A stretch of DNA of 38,261 bases from an uncultured Acidobacteriota bacterium. Its GTDB lineage: Bacteria; Acidobacteriota; Terriglobia; Bryobacterales; Bryobacteraceae. The position numbers and the translations under genes are program-made. Shown here piece after piece: positions 7,572 to 14,735 of the stretch (position 1 is the first letter of the stretch; every line of letters begins with the position of its first letter). The DNA lies in contig CADECY010000091.1 of the NCBI GenBank assembly GCA_902825945.1, positions 1 through 38,261 of the forward strand, in the 5' to 3' direction. The notes beneath the pieces were generated by a model. That model made no database searches. It saw only the letters and a list, made by a program, of their open reading frames with translations, and was not told where the DNA came from.

Positions 7572-9401
7572 ATGAAACTACAGAGAATAATCGTTTCAAG
7601 CATCGGCACTCTGGCCTGTGGCGCACTGGTGAGCTGCAACGTCACCACGAAGCAAACGCGGTTCGTCACGCCGTTTGTCGCGCCCCAGCCCAAACCGATG
7701 GTTGCGTCCTATGCCCTGCAGGATCCCCCGAAGGTGGAACCATCGTTCTTCCAAAAAGAGAATCCCACGCTCCTCACTCAGGTGATGGCGAACGCCCACC
7801 GGTCGGCGGAAACGGACTACATCGTCCGCCAGGCCGAGACGCACTACTCGAAGGGCAGTGTCCTCATGGGTAAAGGCGAGGCTTCGGCTGCCCGTGCGGA
7901 ATTCGACTCGGCGATCGAAACGTTGACCGCCGCGCCCGCCAGCTTGCCCAACCGCGACATCCTGGTCGCCAAGTATCAAAAAATGGTCGAAGACATCTAC
8001 CGGATGGAAGTGGAAGTGGCCGCCCAGAGCGGTCCCACCCCCGAACCGGTGTTCGACAAGGCTCCGCTCGAAGAGGCCGTCGACCTCACCTTCCCGGTGG
8101 AGCCGGCGTTGAAGGGCAAGGTCCGGGCTCAGTTGAAGGCAACCGTCTCGCAGCTACCGCTCGAGATCGCCGATCCGGTGCTGAGCTTTATCAACTTCTT
8201 CCAGAGCCCGAAGGGCCGCGACATCCTGCTTTCGGGCTTCCACCGGTCTGGCCGCTACGCGCCGATGATCCGCCGGATCCTGGATGAGGAAGGGGTTCCG
8301 CAGGAGCTGATCTACCTCGCGCAGGCCGAATCGGGTTTCCTTCCCCGCGCCGTATCCTATATGTCCGCAACCGGGATGTGGCAGTTCATGCAACCCCGGG
8401 GCCGCGAGTATCAGTTGACGCAAACGCAGTACACCGACGACCGGCTCGATCCGGAAAAGGCCACTCGGGCGGCTGCCCGGCACTTGCGTGACCTCTATGA
8501 CGAGTTCGGCGACTGGTATCTGGCGGTCGCTGCGTACAATTGCGGACCGGTGGCGGTGGATCGCGCGGTGCAGCGCACCGGATACGCCGACTTCTGGGAG
8601 TTGTACAAGCGCAACGTGCTGCCGAAGGAGACCGCCAACTACGTTCCGATCATCCTGGCGATGACGATCATGGCGAAGAATCCGAAAGACTACGGATTGG
8701 AACGGATCGTGGTGGACAAGGCGCTGGAGTACGACACGATCCAGGTTTCGGCCAACACCCACTTGGCGCTCGTGGCCGATATCGTCAACCGCCCCTTGTC
8801 CGAGATTCGGGATCTGAATCCGGCGGTGTTGCGCATGGTTGCTCCGGAAGGATACACCGTCCACGTCCCGAAAGGCTCAGGCAACAAGGTGCTGGCTGCG
8901 CTCGACGCGGTGCCGTTGGTTCGCCGCGCGAGCTGGCGCGTCCATCGCGTGACTCCGCAGGAGACGGTCGCCTCGATCGCCAAGCAGTACAAGGTCACGG
9001 AGAAGTCGATTTCGGAAGCCAACTCGAACGTCAGCGCGGAACCGCAGGCGGGAGACCTTTTGGTGATCCCGGTGGGATACACGGAGCCTCAGCCCCTATT
9101 CCGAACGGCCTCCTACAATCGCTACCAGCGGACTTCGCGTACCACGACCTACCGGCGCCCCGCCGCTCAGCCGGCGCGGAAGCCGGTTGTGGCGGGAACA
9201 AAGTCGCCGGTCACCGCCAAGGCTCCGGCCAAGGCGCCCGTCCGCGCCAACGCGGGCACGGCGAAGAAAGCGGCTCCGGCCGTGAAACGTCCGGCCACTC
9301 CGGCCAACCGGGCGGCGGCGAAGCCGAAACCGGCGCAACGGGCGCAAGCCCGGACGTCCCCTCCGAGCTTCGGAATGGTGGCCGTGAATCTCCAGCGCTA
9401 G
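7572..9401 (+). CDS. mltD: Membrane-bound lytic murein transglycosylase, MltD-like, with LysM domain
   Basis: A 609-aa lipoprotein that cleaves peptidoglycan glycan strands, forming 1,6-anhydro-MurNAc ends. The N-terminus has a lipobox LVSC with Cys22. Residues about 60-200 form a helical, repeat-like region. The SLT/GH23 domain spans about 215-380: the catalytic Glu is Glu253 in AQAESGF, followed by SYMSATGMWQFM and AAYNCGP. A LysM domain follows at about 454-500 (SWRVHRVTPQETVASIAKQY, ending GDLLVIPVGY). Only one clear LysM is seen, where MltD often has two or three. The C-terminal about 90 residues are Pro/Ala/Lys-rich with no fold visible, and may be a wall-binding or disordered tail resembling the Lys/Ala-rich gene just downstream. 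Confidence 0.92.
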   Translation: MKLQRIIVSSIGTLACGALVSCNVTTKQTRFVTPFVAPQPKPMVASYALQDPPKVEPSFFQKENPTLLTQVMANAHRSAETDYIVRQAETHYSKGSVLMGKGEASAARAEFDSAIETLTAAPASLPNRDILVAKYQKMVEDIYRMEVEVAAQSGPTPEPVFDKAPLEEAVDLTFPVEPALKGKVRAQLKATVSQLPLEIADPVLSFINFFQSPKGRDILLSGFHRSGRYAPMIRRILDEEGVPQELIYLAQAESGFLPRAVSYMSATGMWQFMQPRGREYQLTQTQYTDDRLDPEKATRAAARHLRDLYDEFGDWYLAVAAYNCGPVAVDRAVQRTGYADFWELYKRNVLPKETANYVPIILAMTIMAKNPKDYGLERIVVDKALEYDTIQVSANTHLALVADIVNRPLSEIRDLNPAVLRMVAPEGYTVHVPKGSGNKVLAALDAVPLVRRASWRVHRVTPQETVASIAKQYKVTEKSISEANSNVSAEPQAGDLLVIPVGYTEPQPLFRTASYNRYQRTSRTTTYRRPAAQPARKPVVAGTKSPVTAKAPAKAPVRANAGTAKKAAPAVKRPATPANRAAAKPKPAQRAQARTSPPSFGMVAVNLQR

Positions 9402-9429
9402 TTTTTTGCGCGACAACATAGCAAGAGGC

Positions 9430-9457
9430 TTGCCTTCCCAACGAAAAGAGATATTCT
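9430..9457 (+). promoter_or_regulatory. Candidate promoter of the histone-like gene
   Basis: TTGCCT (9430-9435), 16-nt spacer, TATTCT (9452-9457). The predicted transcription start, near 9464, coincides with the first base of the 12-bp hairpin at 9465-9502. Confidence 0.4.
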
Positions 9458-9464
9458 GATTGTG

Positions 9465-9502
9465 GTTCACCGGGCGCGAAAGGTGTTTGCCGCCCGGTGA
9501 AC
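9465..9502 (+). promoter_or_regulatory. Perfect 12-bp stem-loop in the 5' leader of the histone-like gene
   Basis: GTTCACCGGGCG (9465-9476) pairs perfectly with CGCCCGGTGAAC (9491-9502) around a 14-nt loop. It lies 20 nt upstream of the ribosome binding site and would sit at the very 5' end of the mRNA. It may stabilise the mRNA, bind a regulator or, if read from upstream, help end the mltD transcript. There is no U-run. Confidence 0.6.
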
Positions 9503-9532
9503 GAGCATTCGCCATCTTGCCTGGAGGATCCC

Positions 9533-10093
9533 ATGGACGCAGATCCGCGGTTGTTCGCGGTGGAAGACGATATTGACTTCCCCTACGATGAAGAACACAT
9601 CGAGCTGGAGTCGGAGATCAGAGAATACGACCTGGATGACGAGGAGGAACTGCTGGGCGAAACCGGAACCAGCACTCCCGTGAGCGCGGAGGCGGGTGAG
9701 CCCCCCGCGCCCCCGGCACCCGAAACGGCAGCGGAGGTGGCCGCCTCGGCGCTAGCCGCCGCCGCGTCAACCGCCAAGAGATCGAGAGCCCGGAAGGCGA
9801 AGGCGGCCAAGGCCGCCGCGTCCAAGGCTCCGAAGAAGGCGCCCGCGAAGGCACCTTCGAAGAAGGCCGCTCCCAAGGCGGCGAAAAAGGCAGTAAAAAA
9901 AGCAACCAAGGAGAAATCTAAGAAAACCGTGAAGAAAGCTACGAAAGCCGTGAAGAAGGCCGCCAAGAAGCCAGTGAAGAAGGCAGCCGTCAAGAAGGCG
10001 CCGGTGAAGAAGGCCGCGGCGAAGGCTCCGGCCAAGGCCGCCGCCAAGAAAGGCGCGGCGAAAAAGGCTGTCAAGAAGGCAGCCAAGAAGTAG
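9533..10093 (+). CDS. Histone H1-like Lys/Ala-rich DNA-binding protein with acidic head
   Basis: A 186-aa two-part protein. Residues 1-50 are strongly acidic (VEDDIDFPYDEEHIELESE, then DLDDEEELLGE). A Pro/Ala linker follows. From about residue 82 to the end there are tandem KKA/KAPAK-type repeats like eukaryotic histone H1 tails and bacterial Hc1/AlgP-type proteins. It probably binds DNA or RNA through the basic tail, with the acidic head modulating this; function is inferred from composition only. The start at 9533 is set by GGAGG at 9523-9527 with 5-nt spacing. An in-frame GTG at 9497 lies inside the leader hairpin and is unlikely. Composition bias makes homology claims weak. Confidence 0.8.
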   Translation: MDADPRLFAVEDDIDFPYDEEHIELESEIREYDLDDEEELLGETGTSTPVSAEAGEPPAPPAPETAAEVAASALAAAASTAKRSRARKAKAAKAAASKAPKKAPAKAPSKKAAPKAAKKAVKKATKEKSKKTVKKATKAVKKAAKKPVKKAAVKKAPVKKAAAKAPAKAAAKKGAAKKAVKKAAKK

Positions 10094-10100
10094 TCATCCG

Positions 10101-10122
10101 GGAGCGGGCTCGCGCCCGCTCC
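10101..10122 (+). terminator. 9-bp GC hairpin after the histone-like gene, just before the HipA-like start
   Basis: GGAGCGGGC (10101-10109), loop TCGC, GCCCGCTCC (10114-10122), followed by AATCTTTC. It is terminator-like but lacks a proper U-tract. It ends 8 nt before the ATG at 10131, so it could equally block or modulate ribosome access to the next gene. Confidence 0.5.
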
Positions 10123-10130
10123 AATCTTTC

Positions 10131-10964
10131 ATGCCCATCGCCGTTCGAGCGTGGATCCGGCGGATGAGAGGCGGCGCGCAGTGCCATCTAGTGGAGGCCG
10201 CCGACGGCAACTGTTATGTCCTCAAGCCGCGCAACAACCCGCAGCACAGGCGCGTGCTCGTCAACGAATGGCTCTCCTCGGCCTTCCTCCGGTACCTGCG
10301 GGTGCCGGTGCCCGAAACCGCGATTCTCGATGTCGTCCCGGAACTGACCGCCGAGTATCCGGACTTTTCGATCCACCTCGGTAAGTCACGCGTGCCTGTC
10401 GAATCCGGCTGGCACTTCGGTTCCCGCTTTCCCGGCGATCCGGGCCGCGTCGCGGTCTTCGATTTCTTACCCGACACAATTCTCCGCGACGTATCGAACC
10501 TCACCGATTTCCTCGGAGTTCTCGTTTTCGACAAGTGGGTGGCCAACGCCGATGGCCGCCAGGCGATCTTCTTCCGCGCCAATATCCGGGTTCCGGCCGC
10601 TGACGAACCTCCCCTTCCGGCCCGGCCTGGATTCGCCGCCTTGTTCATCGATCACGGCTTTGCCTTCGGCGGTCCGCAATGGGTGTTTCAGGACGCGCCA
10701 TTGGCCGGCATCAGCCCGGCGCGGCTCGTCTATCACGGCGTGCGCGGATGGACCGACCTCGAGCCCTGGCTCGAGTGGGTCAAGCACTTCCCAGACGAGA
10801 TCGTGGATCAGGCACTGCGGCAGATTCCGGATTCGTGGCTCGACGGCGAGCACGATCAACTGAACGCGCTATGCGAAAAACTGATGACCCGCCGCAAGCG
10901 CGTGGCCTCGCTCATCGAGGATTGCCGCGGCGAACGCGTTAACCTATTCCCAAGCTGGCGCTGA
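10131..10964 (+). CDS. HipA-like kinase-fold protein (HipA_2 type), solitary
   Basis: A 277-aa protein resembling the short HipA-like kinase domain proteins that occur without a HipB partner. Visible features are GNCYVLKPRNNPQHRRVLVN near 24-45 (the lysine of KPR is the likely ATP-binding residue), FDKWVANADGR near 130-141 (catalytic-loop-like) and LFIDHGFAFGG near 170-180 (metal-binding DxG-like). In true HipA this kinase phosphorylates a glutamyl-tRNA synthetase and causes persistence. The target of this family is unknown. No antitoxin HTH gene is adjacent, and the upstream neighbour is the histone-like gene. It overlaps the 3' end of the convergent thiO gene by 26 bp. No separate promoter is evident. 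Confidence 0.75.
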   Translation: MPIAVRAWIRRMRGGAQCHLVEAADGNCYVLKPRNNPQHRRVLVNEWLSSAFLRYLRVPVPETAILDVVPELTAEYPDFSIHLGKSRVPVESGWHFGSRFPGDPGRVAVFDFLPDTILRDVSNLTDFLGVLVFDKWVANADGRQAIFFRANIRVPAADEPPLPARPGFAALFIDHGFAFGGPQWVFQDAPLAGISPARLVYHGVRGWTDLEPWLEWVKHFPDEIVDQALRQIPDSWLDGEHDQLNALCEKLMTRRKRVASLIEDCRGERVNLFPSWR

Positions 10965-11997
10965 TATCGGCCGCGATGTCTCGCGCCGCCGGCGGCGCCA
11001 TCAGGATTCCGTTGCGGTAGTGACCGTATGCGAACCAGACCGGAGCCGTTGCATTGATCCGCCCGAGCCGCGGCTCGTAGCCAGCCACGGCGGGCCGGAA
11101 GCCCGTCCAAACCTCGCCGGCCGCGCGCCCGCGCAATGCGGGGAGAAGCGCCGCCGCCCGGCTTGCGATTGCCGCAACCGTTTCCGGGTCGGTCTCGCGC
11201 CGGTAGCCGACACGCTCTTCCGACGTCCCTGCGATCAGGAATCCGCTGCTCCTTTGCAGCAGATAGGTTTGCCGATGCCGGAGGAGCGGGCCCAGCAATC
11301 CCGGTTCGAGCCAGTAGCCGGTCAAGTGTCCGCGCACCGGGAACGACGCCGTCATCGGGACTCCGGCGTCAATCTCGCCGGACCAGGCGCCCGCCGCGAT
11401 CACCGCCCCGTCGAACGCCTGGCCGTCGAGATCCACATGCCCGTTCATGGGCCTCGCCCGGCGCTTGGGTTCGTTCTCGCGAATCGCCACCCCGCGCGCG
11501 GCGAGAGCCACCCGCAGGGCGCCCATGATATCGCGCGGGTTCACCTGCCCGTCTCCCGGATAGAAACGCGCGGCCGCAAAGCCCTCGAGCGATACGAGCG
11601 GTGCGATCTCCGCCGCGCGAGCAAGAGGCACCGGTTCCGAGCCGATACCGGCGGCAGCCTGGCGTCCGGCCTTCGCCTCGAGCGCGTTGGTCTCGTCCCC
11701 GGCTCGGGCCAGTTCGAGCGCGCCGCATTGCCGGTAGTCGATTTTCCCACCGGACTCCGATTCGAGCTCGCGCACGAACTCCCCGTAGGTCCGCGCACTC
11801 TCGATGGCTGCGCCGCGCCATCCCTCGTCCGACTCGATCTCGCCACCGGGAGCAAGCATCCCCGCCGCGGCCCAACTCGCCTCACCGCCCAAGGTCCGCG
11901 CGTCGAAAACCGTCACACGCGCACTCCGCTGGGCCAGACGCCAGGCGATCGAGGCGCCGATGATGCCGCCTCCCACGACGGCTACTGTCACTGCCAC
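10939..11997 (-). CDS. thiO: Glycine oxidase ThiO-like FAD-dependent amine oxidase
   Basis: A 352-aa DAO-family flavoprotein. The N-terminal Rossmann motif VAVVGGGIIGASIAWRLA (about residues 4-21) binds FAD, followed by GGEASWAAAGMLAPGGEIE, typical of ThiO. The C-terminal FRPAVAGYEPRLG and WFAYGHYRNGILMAP complete the family pattern. ThiO oxidises glycine to iminoacetate for the thiazole half of thiamine in aerobes. No other thi gene is in the window, so the thiamine role is by family only; a D-amino acid or sarcosine oxidase is the main alternative. It starts at GTG 11997, 6 nt after a minus-strand TACAAT box, and is divergent from wbuC. Confidence 0.85.
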   Translation of the reverse strand: MAVTVAVVGGGIIGASIAWRLAQRSARVTVFDARTLGGEASWAAAGMLAPGGEIESDEGWRGAAIESARTYGEFVRELESESGGKIDYRQCGALELARAGDETNALEAKAGRQAAAGIGSEPVPLARAAEIAPLVSLEGFAAARFYPGDGQVNPRDIMGALRVALAARGVAIRENEPKRRARPMNGHVDLDGQAFDGAVIAAGAWSGEIDAGVPMTASFPVRGHLTGYWLEPGLLGPLLRHRQTYLLQRSSGFLIAGTSEERVGYRRETDPETVAAIASRAAALLPALRGRAAGEVWTGFRPAVAGYEPRLGRINATAPVWFAYGHYRNGILMAPPAARDIAADISASLGIG

Positions 11998-12003
11998 CCC
12001 TTC

Positions 12004-12019
12004 ATTGTAGGGCTACAAT
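12004..12019. promoter_or_regulatory. Palindromic divergent promoter between thiO and wbuC
   Basis: ATTGTAG (12004-12010), GG, CTACAAT (12013-12019) is a perfect 7-bp inverted repeat. It places TACAAT on each strand exactly 6 nt from a GTG start (11997 on minus, 12026 on plus). Both genes are therefore predicted to be leaderless and to share one control site. Confidence 0.6.
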
Positions 12020-12025
12020 CGAGGG

Positions 12026-12499
12026 GTGCAGATCATCGATTCAGCGCTGTTCGAAGCAGTGGCGCAGAAGGCCTCCGCGAGTCCGCGCCGGCGCATGAAC
12101 CATAACTTCCATACTGGCCCTGAGGATAACCCCCACCGGTTCCTGAACGTGTTACTCGAAGGCACCTACGTGCGGCCGCACCGCCACCTCGACCCGCCCA
12201 AGTCCGAGGCGTTTCTGGTGCTCGAGGGGGAAGCGGCGCTGGTGTGCTTCGATGGCTGGGGCCGCGTCACGTCGAGAGTGAAAATCGGACCCGCGAGCGG
12301 CGCCATCGGAATCGACCTCGAGCCTGGGGTGTTTCATACAGTGGTTGCGCTGTCGCCCCGCGCGGTCTGCTACGAGGTCAAGCCAGGACCGTGGAATCCG
12401 GCGAACGACAAGGATTTCGCCGCATGGGCTCCGGCGGAGGGTACACCCGAAGCCGCCGCCTATCTTGCCGAACTCACGGAATCGCTGAGGCGCGATTGA
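12026..12499 (+). CDS. WbuC-like cupin-fold metalloprotein
   Basis: A 157-aa cupin of the WbuC family, often linked to O-antigen or polysaccharide clusters but without a proven reaction. Motifs include MNHNFHTGPEDNPHRFLNVL (about 23-42), THE metal-site segment YVRPHRHLDPPKSEAFLVLE (about 46-65) and IDLEPGVFHTVVAL (about 97-110), which carry the cupin histidines and glutamate. It starts with GTG, preceded by GAGGG and, 6 nt upstream, TACAAT. Its stop overlaps the TTG start of the GNAT gene, so the two are coupled. No sugar-pathway genes are adjacent, so the biological role remains open. Confidence 0.82.
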   Translation: MQIIDSALFEAVAQKASASPRRRMNHNFHTGPEDNPHRFLNVLLEGTYVRPHRHLDPPKSEAFLVLEGEAALVCFDGWGRVTSRVKIGPASGAIGIDLEPGVFHTVVALSPRAVCYEVKPGPWNPANDKDFAAWAPAEGTPEAAAYLAELTESLRRD

Positions 12500-12996
12500 A
12501 CATCACCATCCGCCGCGCAACCGAAGACGACGCCGCTGCGATTCGCGCGATCCTCGGGGTGATCGCCGCGGAGCGGATCTACTCAGCGATCGATCAGCCG
12601 TTCAGCCTGGAACAGCAGCGCGAGTACATGCGGTCACTGAGCACGCGAGAGGCGTTCTTCATAGCCGAGGATGAGGCGGGCCGCGTGCTCGGCTATCAGA
12701 GCCTCGACCGCTGGTCGGCCTTGTTTGGTTCGATGAGCCACGTCGCGCAACTCGGCACCTTCCTGTTGCCGGAAGCCCGCGGGAGCGGCGTCGGCCACGC
12801 ACTCGCCGAACGAAGCCTGGTTTTCGCGCGCGAGGCCGGATACGAAAAGATCGTGATCCAGGTGCGCGGGTCGAACGGACGTGCGCAGTCCTTCTATCGC
12901 GCCCTGGGATTCTCCGAATGCGGAAGACTGTCGCGGCAGGTCCGGATCGGCGGGGTCGTGGACGACGAGGTGCTGATGGAGTATTTCGTCACGTAG
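12496..12996 (+). CDS. GNAT-family N-acetyltransferase
   Basis: A 166-aa acetyl-CoA-dependent acetyltransferase. It begins ITIRRATEDDAAAIRAIL. The acetyl-CoA-binding motif A is AQLGTFLLPEARGSGVGHAL (about 85-104, with RGSGVG for the pyrophosphate), and the C-terminal SFYRALGFSECGRL (about 135-148) is typical. The start is TTG at 12496, overlapping the WbuC TGA as ATTGA, with TGAGG (12486-12490) as ribosome binding site at 5-nt spacing. An in-frame extension far upstream lies in WbuC and is not used. Substrate is unknown; small amines, amino acids or antibiotics are all possible. Confidence 0.85.
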   Translation: MNITIRRATEDDAAAIRAILGVIAAERIYSAIDQPFSLEQQREYMRSLSTREAFFIAEDEAGRVLGYQSLDRWSALFGSMSHVAQLGTFLLPEARGSGVGHALAERSLVFAREAGYEKIVIQVRGSNGRAQSFYRALGFSECGRLSRQVRIGGVVDDEVLMEYFVT

Positions 12997-13468
12997 ACAT
13001 GGAGAGGCGCCCGGTCGCCCACTCACCGGACCGCGCGAGCGGGTTCGACATCATCCAGCAATCAGCCGGGAGCGGTCGGCCTCGCTTGCCAGGACTACCT
13101 TGCGCAGCTCCGCGGGAAGCGCCACCGGCTCCGGTTCGCTCCGGGCTCGGCGAAGATCGCACCGGTGACCACGATCACCGAGTCCGCCCGCGCAGTCTTG
13201 GCCTGCTCCCGGGCGGAGCGGTTCGGGACTTCGTCTGTGGCACGGCGCTCGACAACACGAACGAATCACGCGGGGCCTCCTCGTCGTGGGCAGCGTCTCG
13301 AGCCGGCACGAGAGGGCGCCGACAAGGAGCGGTCGCGGAGAAATGGGGGCGGCGGGATGCGGAGAACGGCAGAGAGTAGACGCGAGGGCGTCAATTCGTA
13401 GACAGCCCAAAGACGGGCCTTGAAACAGGTAGAGTGGCAAACGATGAAGGAGTGCATGGGAGCCGGTT

Positions 13469-13489
13469 CCTGATCCGGCTCGGATCAGG
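13469..13489. repeat. 9-bp inverted repeat with 3-nt loop
   Basis: CCTGATCCG (13469-13477), GCT, CGGATCAGG (13481-13489) is perfect. It lies in the gene-free stretch, with no U-run. Role unknown. Confidence 0.5.
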
Positions 13490-13673
13490 CGGGGAGAAGG
13501 AAGCGGTCCGGCTGGGCGCGCGGCGGCGCGACCGGGAGAAGCGATGCGTTGCGCATACAACCGCTCCCATCGGTGTCTCGAACAGATCTCTCGGGTTATG
13601 CTTGAAACGTTTTGGGCTGGCGGCGGTTTGACCAGTTCGACCGGACGGAGTGGATGCGTCCAGATGAACGGGT

Positions 13674-13679
13674 TAGACT
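13674..13679 (+). promoter_or_regulatory. -10-like box before the NHL gene
   Basis: TAGACT ends 7 nt before the ATG at 13687, matching the leaderless spacing at other genes here. Confidence 0.3.
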
Positions 13680-13686
13680 GGAACGG

Positions 13687-14673
13687 ATGGTGCGACTCCT
13701 CTTCACGGCTCTTCTTTCGATCGCTTCGAGCGCGGCAGTCATCGAGCACTATGCCGGCGGCGGACCCGAGGCTCCTGGCGCCGATCGCAAACGGATCAAG
13801 TTCGTTGAGCCGTTCGGGATCGTTTTCGACAAGAGCGGAACCGCGTGGGTGATCGAGTACAAGGGCAACCGTTTACTGGCGATCGCGACCGATGGCAAGA
13901 CATCGCTGGTCCTCGGACCGAAAGATGTCCACGAGCCGCACGGCGTGGTGTTGAGTCCGGACCAGCAACTCTACATCGCCGACACGCACAACAATCGCGT
14001 GCTGCGCATGGACATCCAGACGCGCGCGGTGACCGTGGTGGCCGGGACTGGCGAAGCCGGATACTCGGGCGATGGTGGACCCGCCACCAAGGCCACGTTC
14101 AAGGGCATCTTCGCGATCGATCTCGCGCCGCGCGGCGACCGGCTCTACATCGCCGATCTCTCCAATCGGCGCGTGCGAATGGTGGATCTGAAATCGGGCA
14201 CCGTCACCACGATCGCGGGCAACGGACACAAGGGGATTCCCGCCGATGGCGCCATCGCGGCCGAGAGTCCGCTCGAGGATCCGCGCGCGGTGGCCGCCGA
14301 TTCCAAGGGCAATGTCTACGTGCTCGAGCGTCAGGGCAACGCGCTCCGGGTGGTGGACGCGAAGGGAAAGATCCGCACGCTGATCAAGCCTGGCGATCTC
14401 CAGCAGGACATGAAGGGGCCCAAGCACCTGTGTGTCGACGGGAAAGGCAATGTGATCATCGCCGACGCGGAGAACCATCTCATCCGTAAGTATTGGCCCA
14501 AGACCGGAAAGACGGAGAACATCGCGGGCACCGGCGTGAAGGGCTTCGACATCGACGCGCGGAATCCGCTGGCCACCCAACTCAACCGGCCCCACGGCGT
14601 GTGGGCGGGGCCACAAGGCTGGCTCTACATCACCGACAGCTACAATCACCGGATTCTGCGAATGAAGCCGTAG
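13687..14673 (+). CDS. Secreted NHL-repeat beta-propeller protein
   Basis: A 328-aa exported protein. MVRLLFTALLSIASSAAV is a signal peptide, which decides the start at 13687 over upstream in-frame codons. The rest is a six-bladed NHL-type propeller. Successive blades show VEPFGIVFDKSGTAWVIE, PHGVVLSPDQQLYIADTHNN, LYIADLSNRRVRMVDL, PRAVAADSKGNVYVLERQGN, KHLCVDGKGNVIIADAENH and LNRPHGVWAGPQGWLYITDS. The recurring VAGTGEAGYSGDGGPA motif between blades is typical of acidobacterial NHL proteins. It probably binds a protein or carbohydrate ligand, and no enzyme activity is visible. The gene ends in a 15-bp tandem duplication. Family is clear; function is unknown. Confidence 0.88.
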   Translation: MVRLLFTALLSIASSAAVIEHYAGGGPEAPGADRKRIKFVEPFGIVFDKSGTAWVIEYKGNRLLAIATDGKTSLVLGPKDVHEPHGVVLSPDQQLYIADTHNNRVLRMDIQTRAVTVVAGTGEAGYSGDGGPATKATFKGIFAIDLAPRGDRLYIADLSNRRVRMVDLKSGTVTTIAGNGHKGIPADGAIAAESPLEDPRAVAADSKGNVYVLERQGNALRVVDAKGKIRTLIKPGDLQQDMKGPKHLCVDGKGNVIIADAENHLIRKYWPKTGKTENIAGTGVKGFDIDARNPLATQLNRPHGVWAGPQGWLYITDSYNHRILRMKP

Positions 14674-14692
14674 GGGCTGAAGCCGTAGGGGC
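14663..14692. repeat. 15-bp perfect tandem duplication over the NHL stop codon
   Basis: TGAAGCCGTAGGGGC occurs twice in a row (14663-14677 and 14678-14692). The first copy contains the TAG stop in frame. It is probably a replication-slippage product. Confidence 0.8.
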
Positions 14693-14710
14693 CAGCGGTC
14701 TCCCGCGCAA

Positions 14711-14722
14711 AATGATATCATT
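14711..14722. promoter_or_regulatory. 12-bp palindrome upstream of the GntR gene, candidate autoregulatory operator
   Basis: AATGATATCATT is a perfect palindrome and contains a -10-like TATCAT (14716-14721). It ends 13 nt before the ATG at 14736. GntR regulators often bind palindromes overlapping their own promoter; this assignment is inferred. Confidence 0.4.
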
Positions 14723-14735
14723 CCGAACCGGTGCC

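Larger units (their letters stand above)
12997..13686. other. 690-bp region without a convincing gene; possible decayed coding DNA
   Basis: No reading frame looks like a maintained protein. The long open frames on either strand have Arg/Pro/Ser-rich shadow composition. On the minus strand near 13150-13210 the peptide ADSVIVVTGAIF resembles the C-terminal VVTGS motif of folylpolyglutamate synthases, but it is followed by stops, so a decayed fragment is possible at best. A 9-bp hairpin at 13469-13489 is the only other clear element. Confidence 0.4.

Noticed and set aside
9583..10086. Hydrophobic Ala/Phe-rich minus-strand frame that looks like a membrane protein
   Set aside because: It is the complement of the Lys/Ala codons of the histone-like gene.
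9778..10090. Repetitive DNA in the histone-like gene as a CRISPR or satellite array
   Set aside because: The repeats are low-complexity Lys/Ala codons without regular spacers.
13051..13749. 232-aa minus-strand open frame
   Set aside because: No recognisable motif, Arg/Ser/Pro-rich, overlaps the NHL signal peptide region; the folC-like peptide is in another frame and interrupted by stops.
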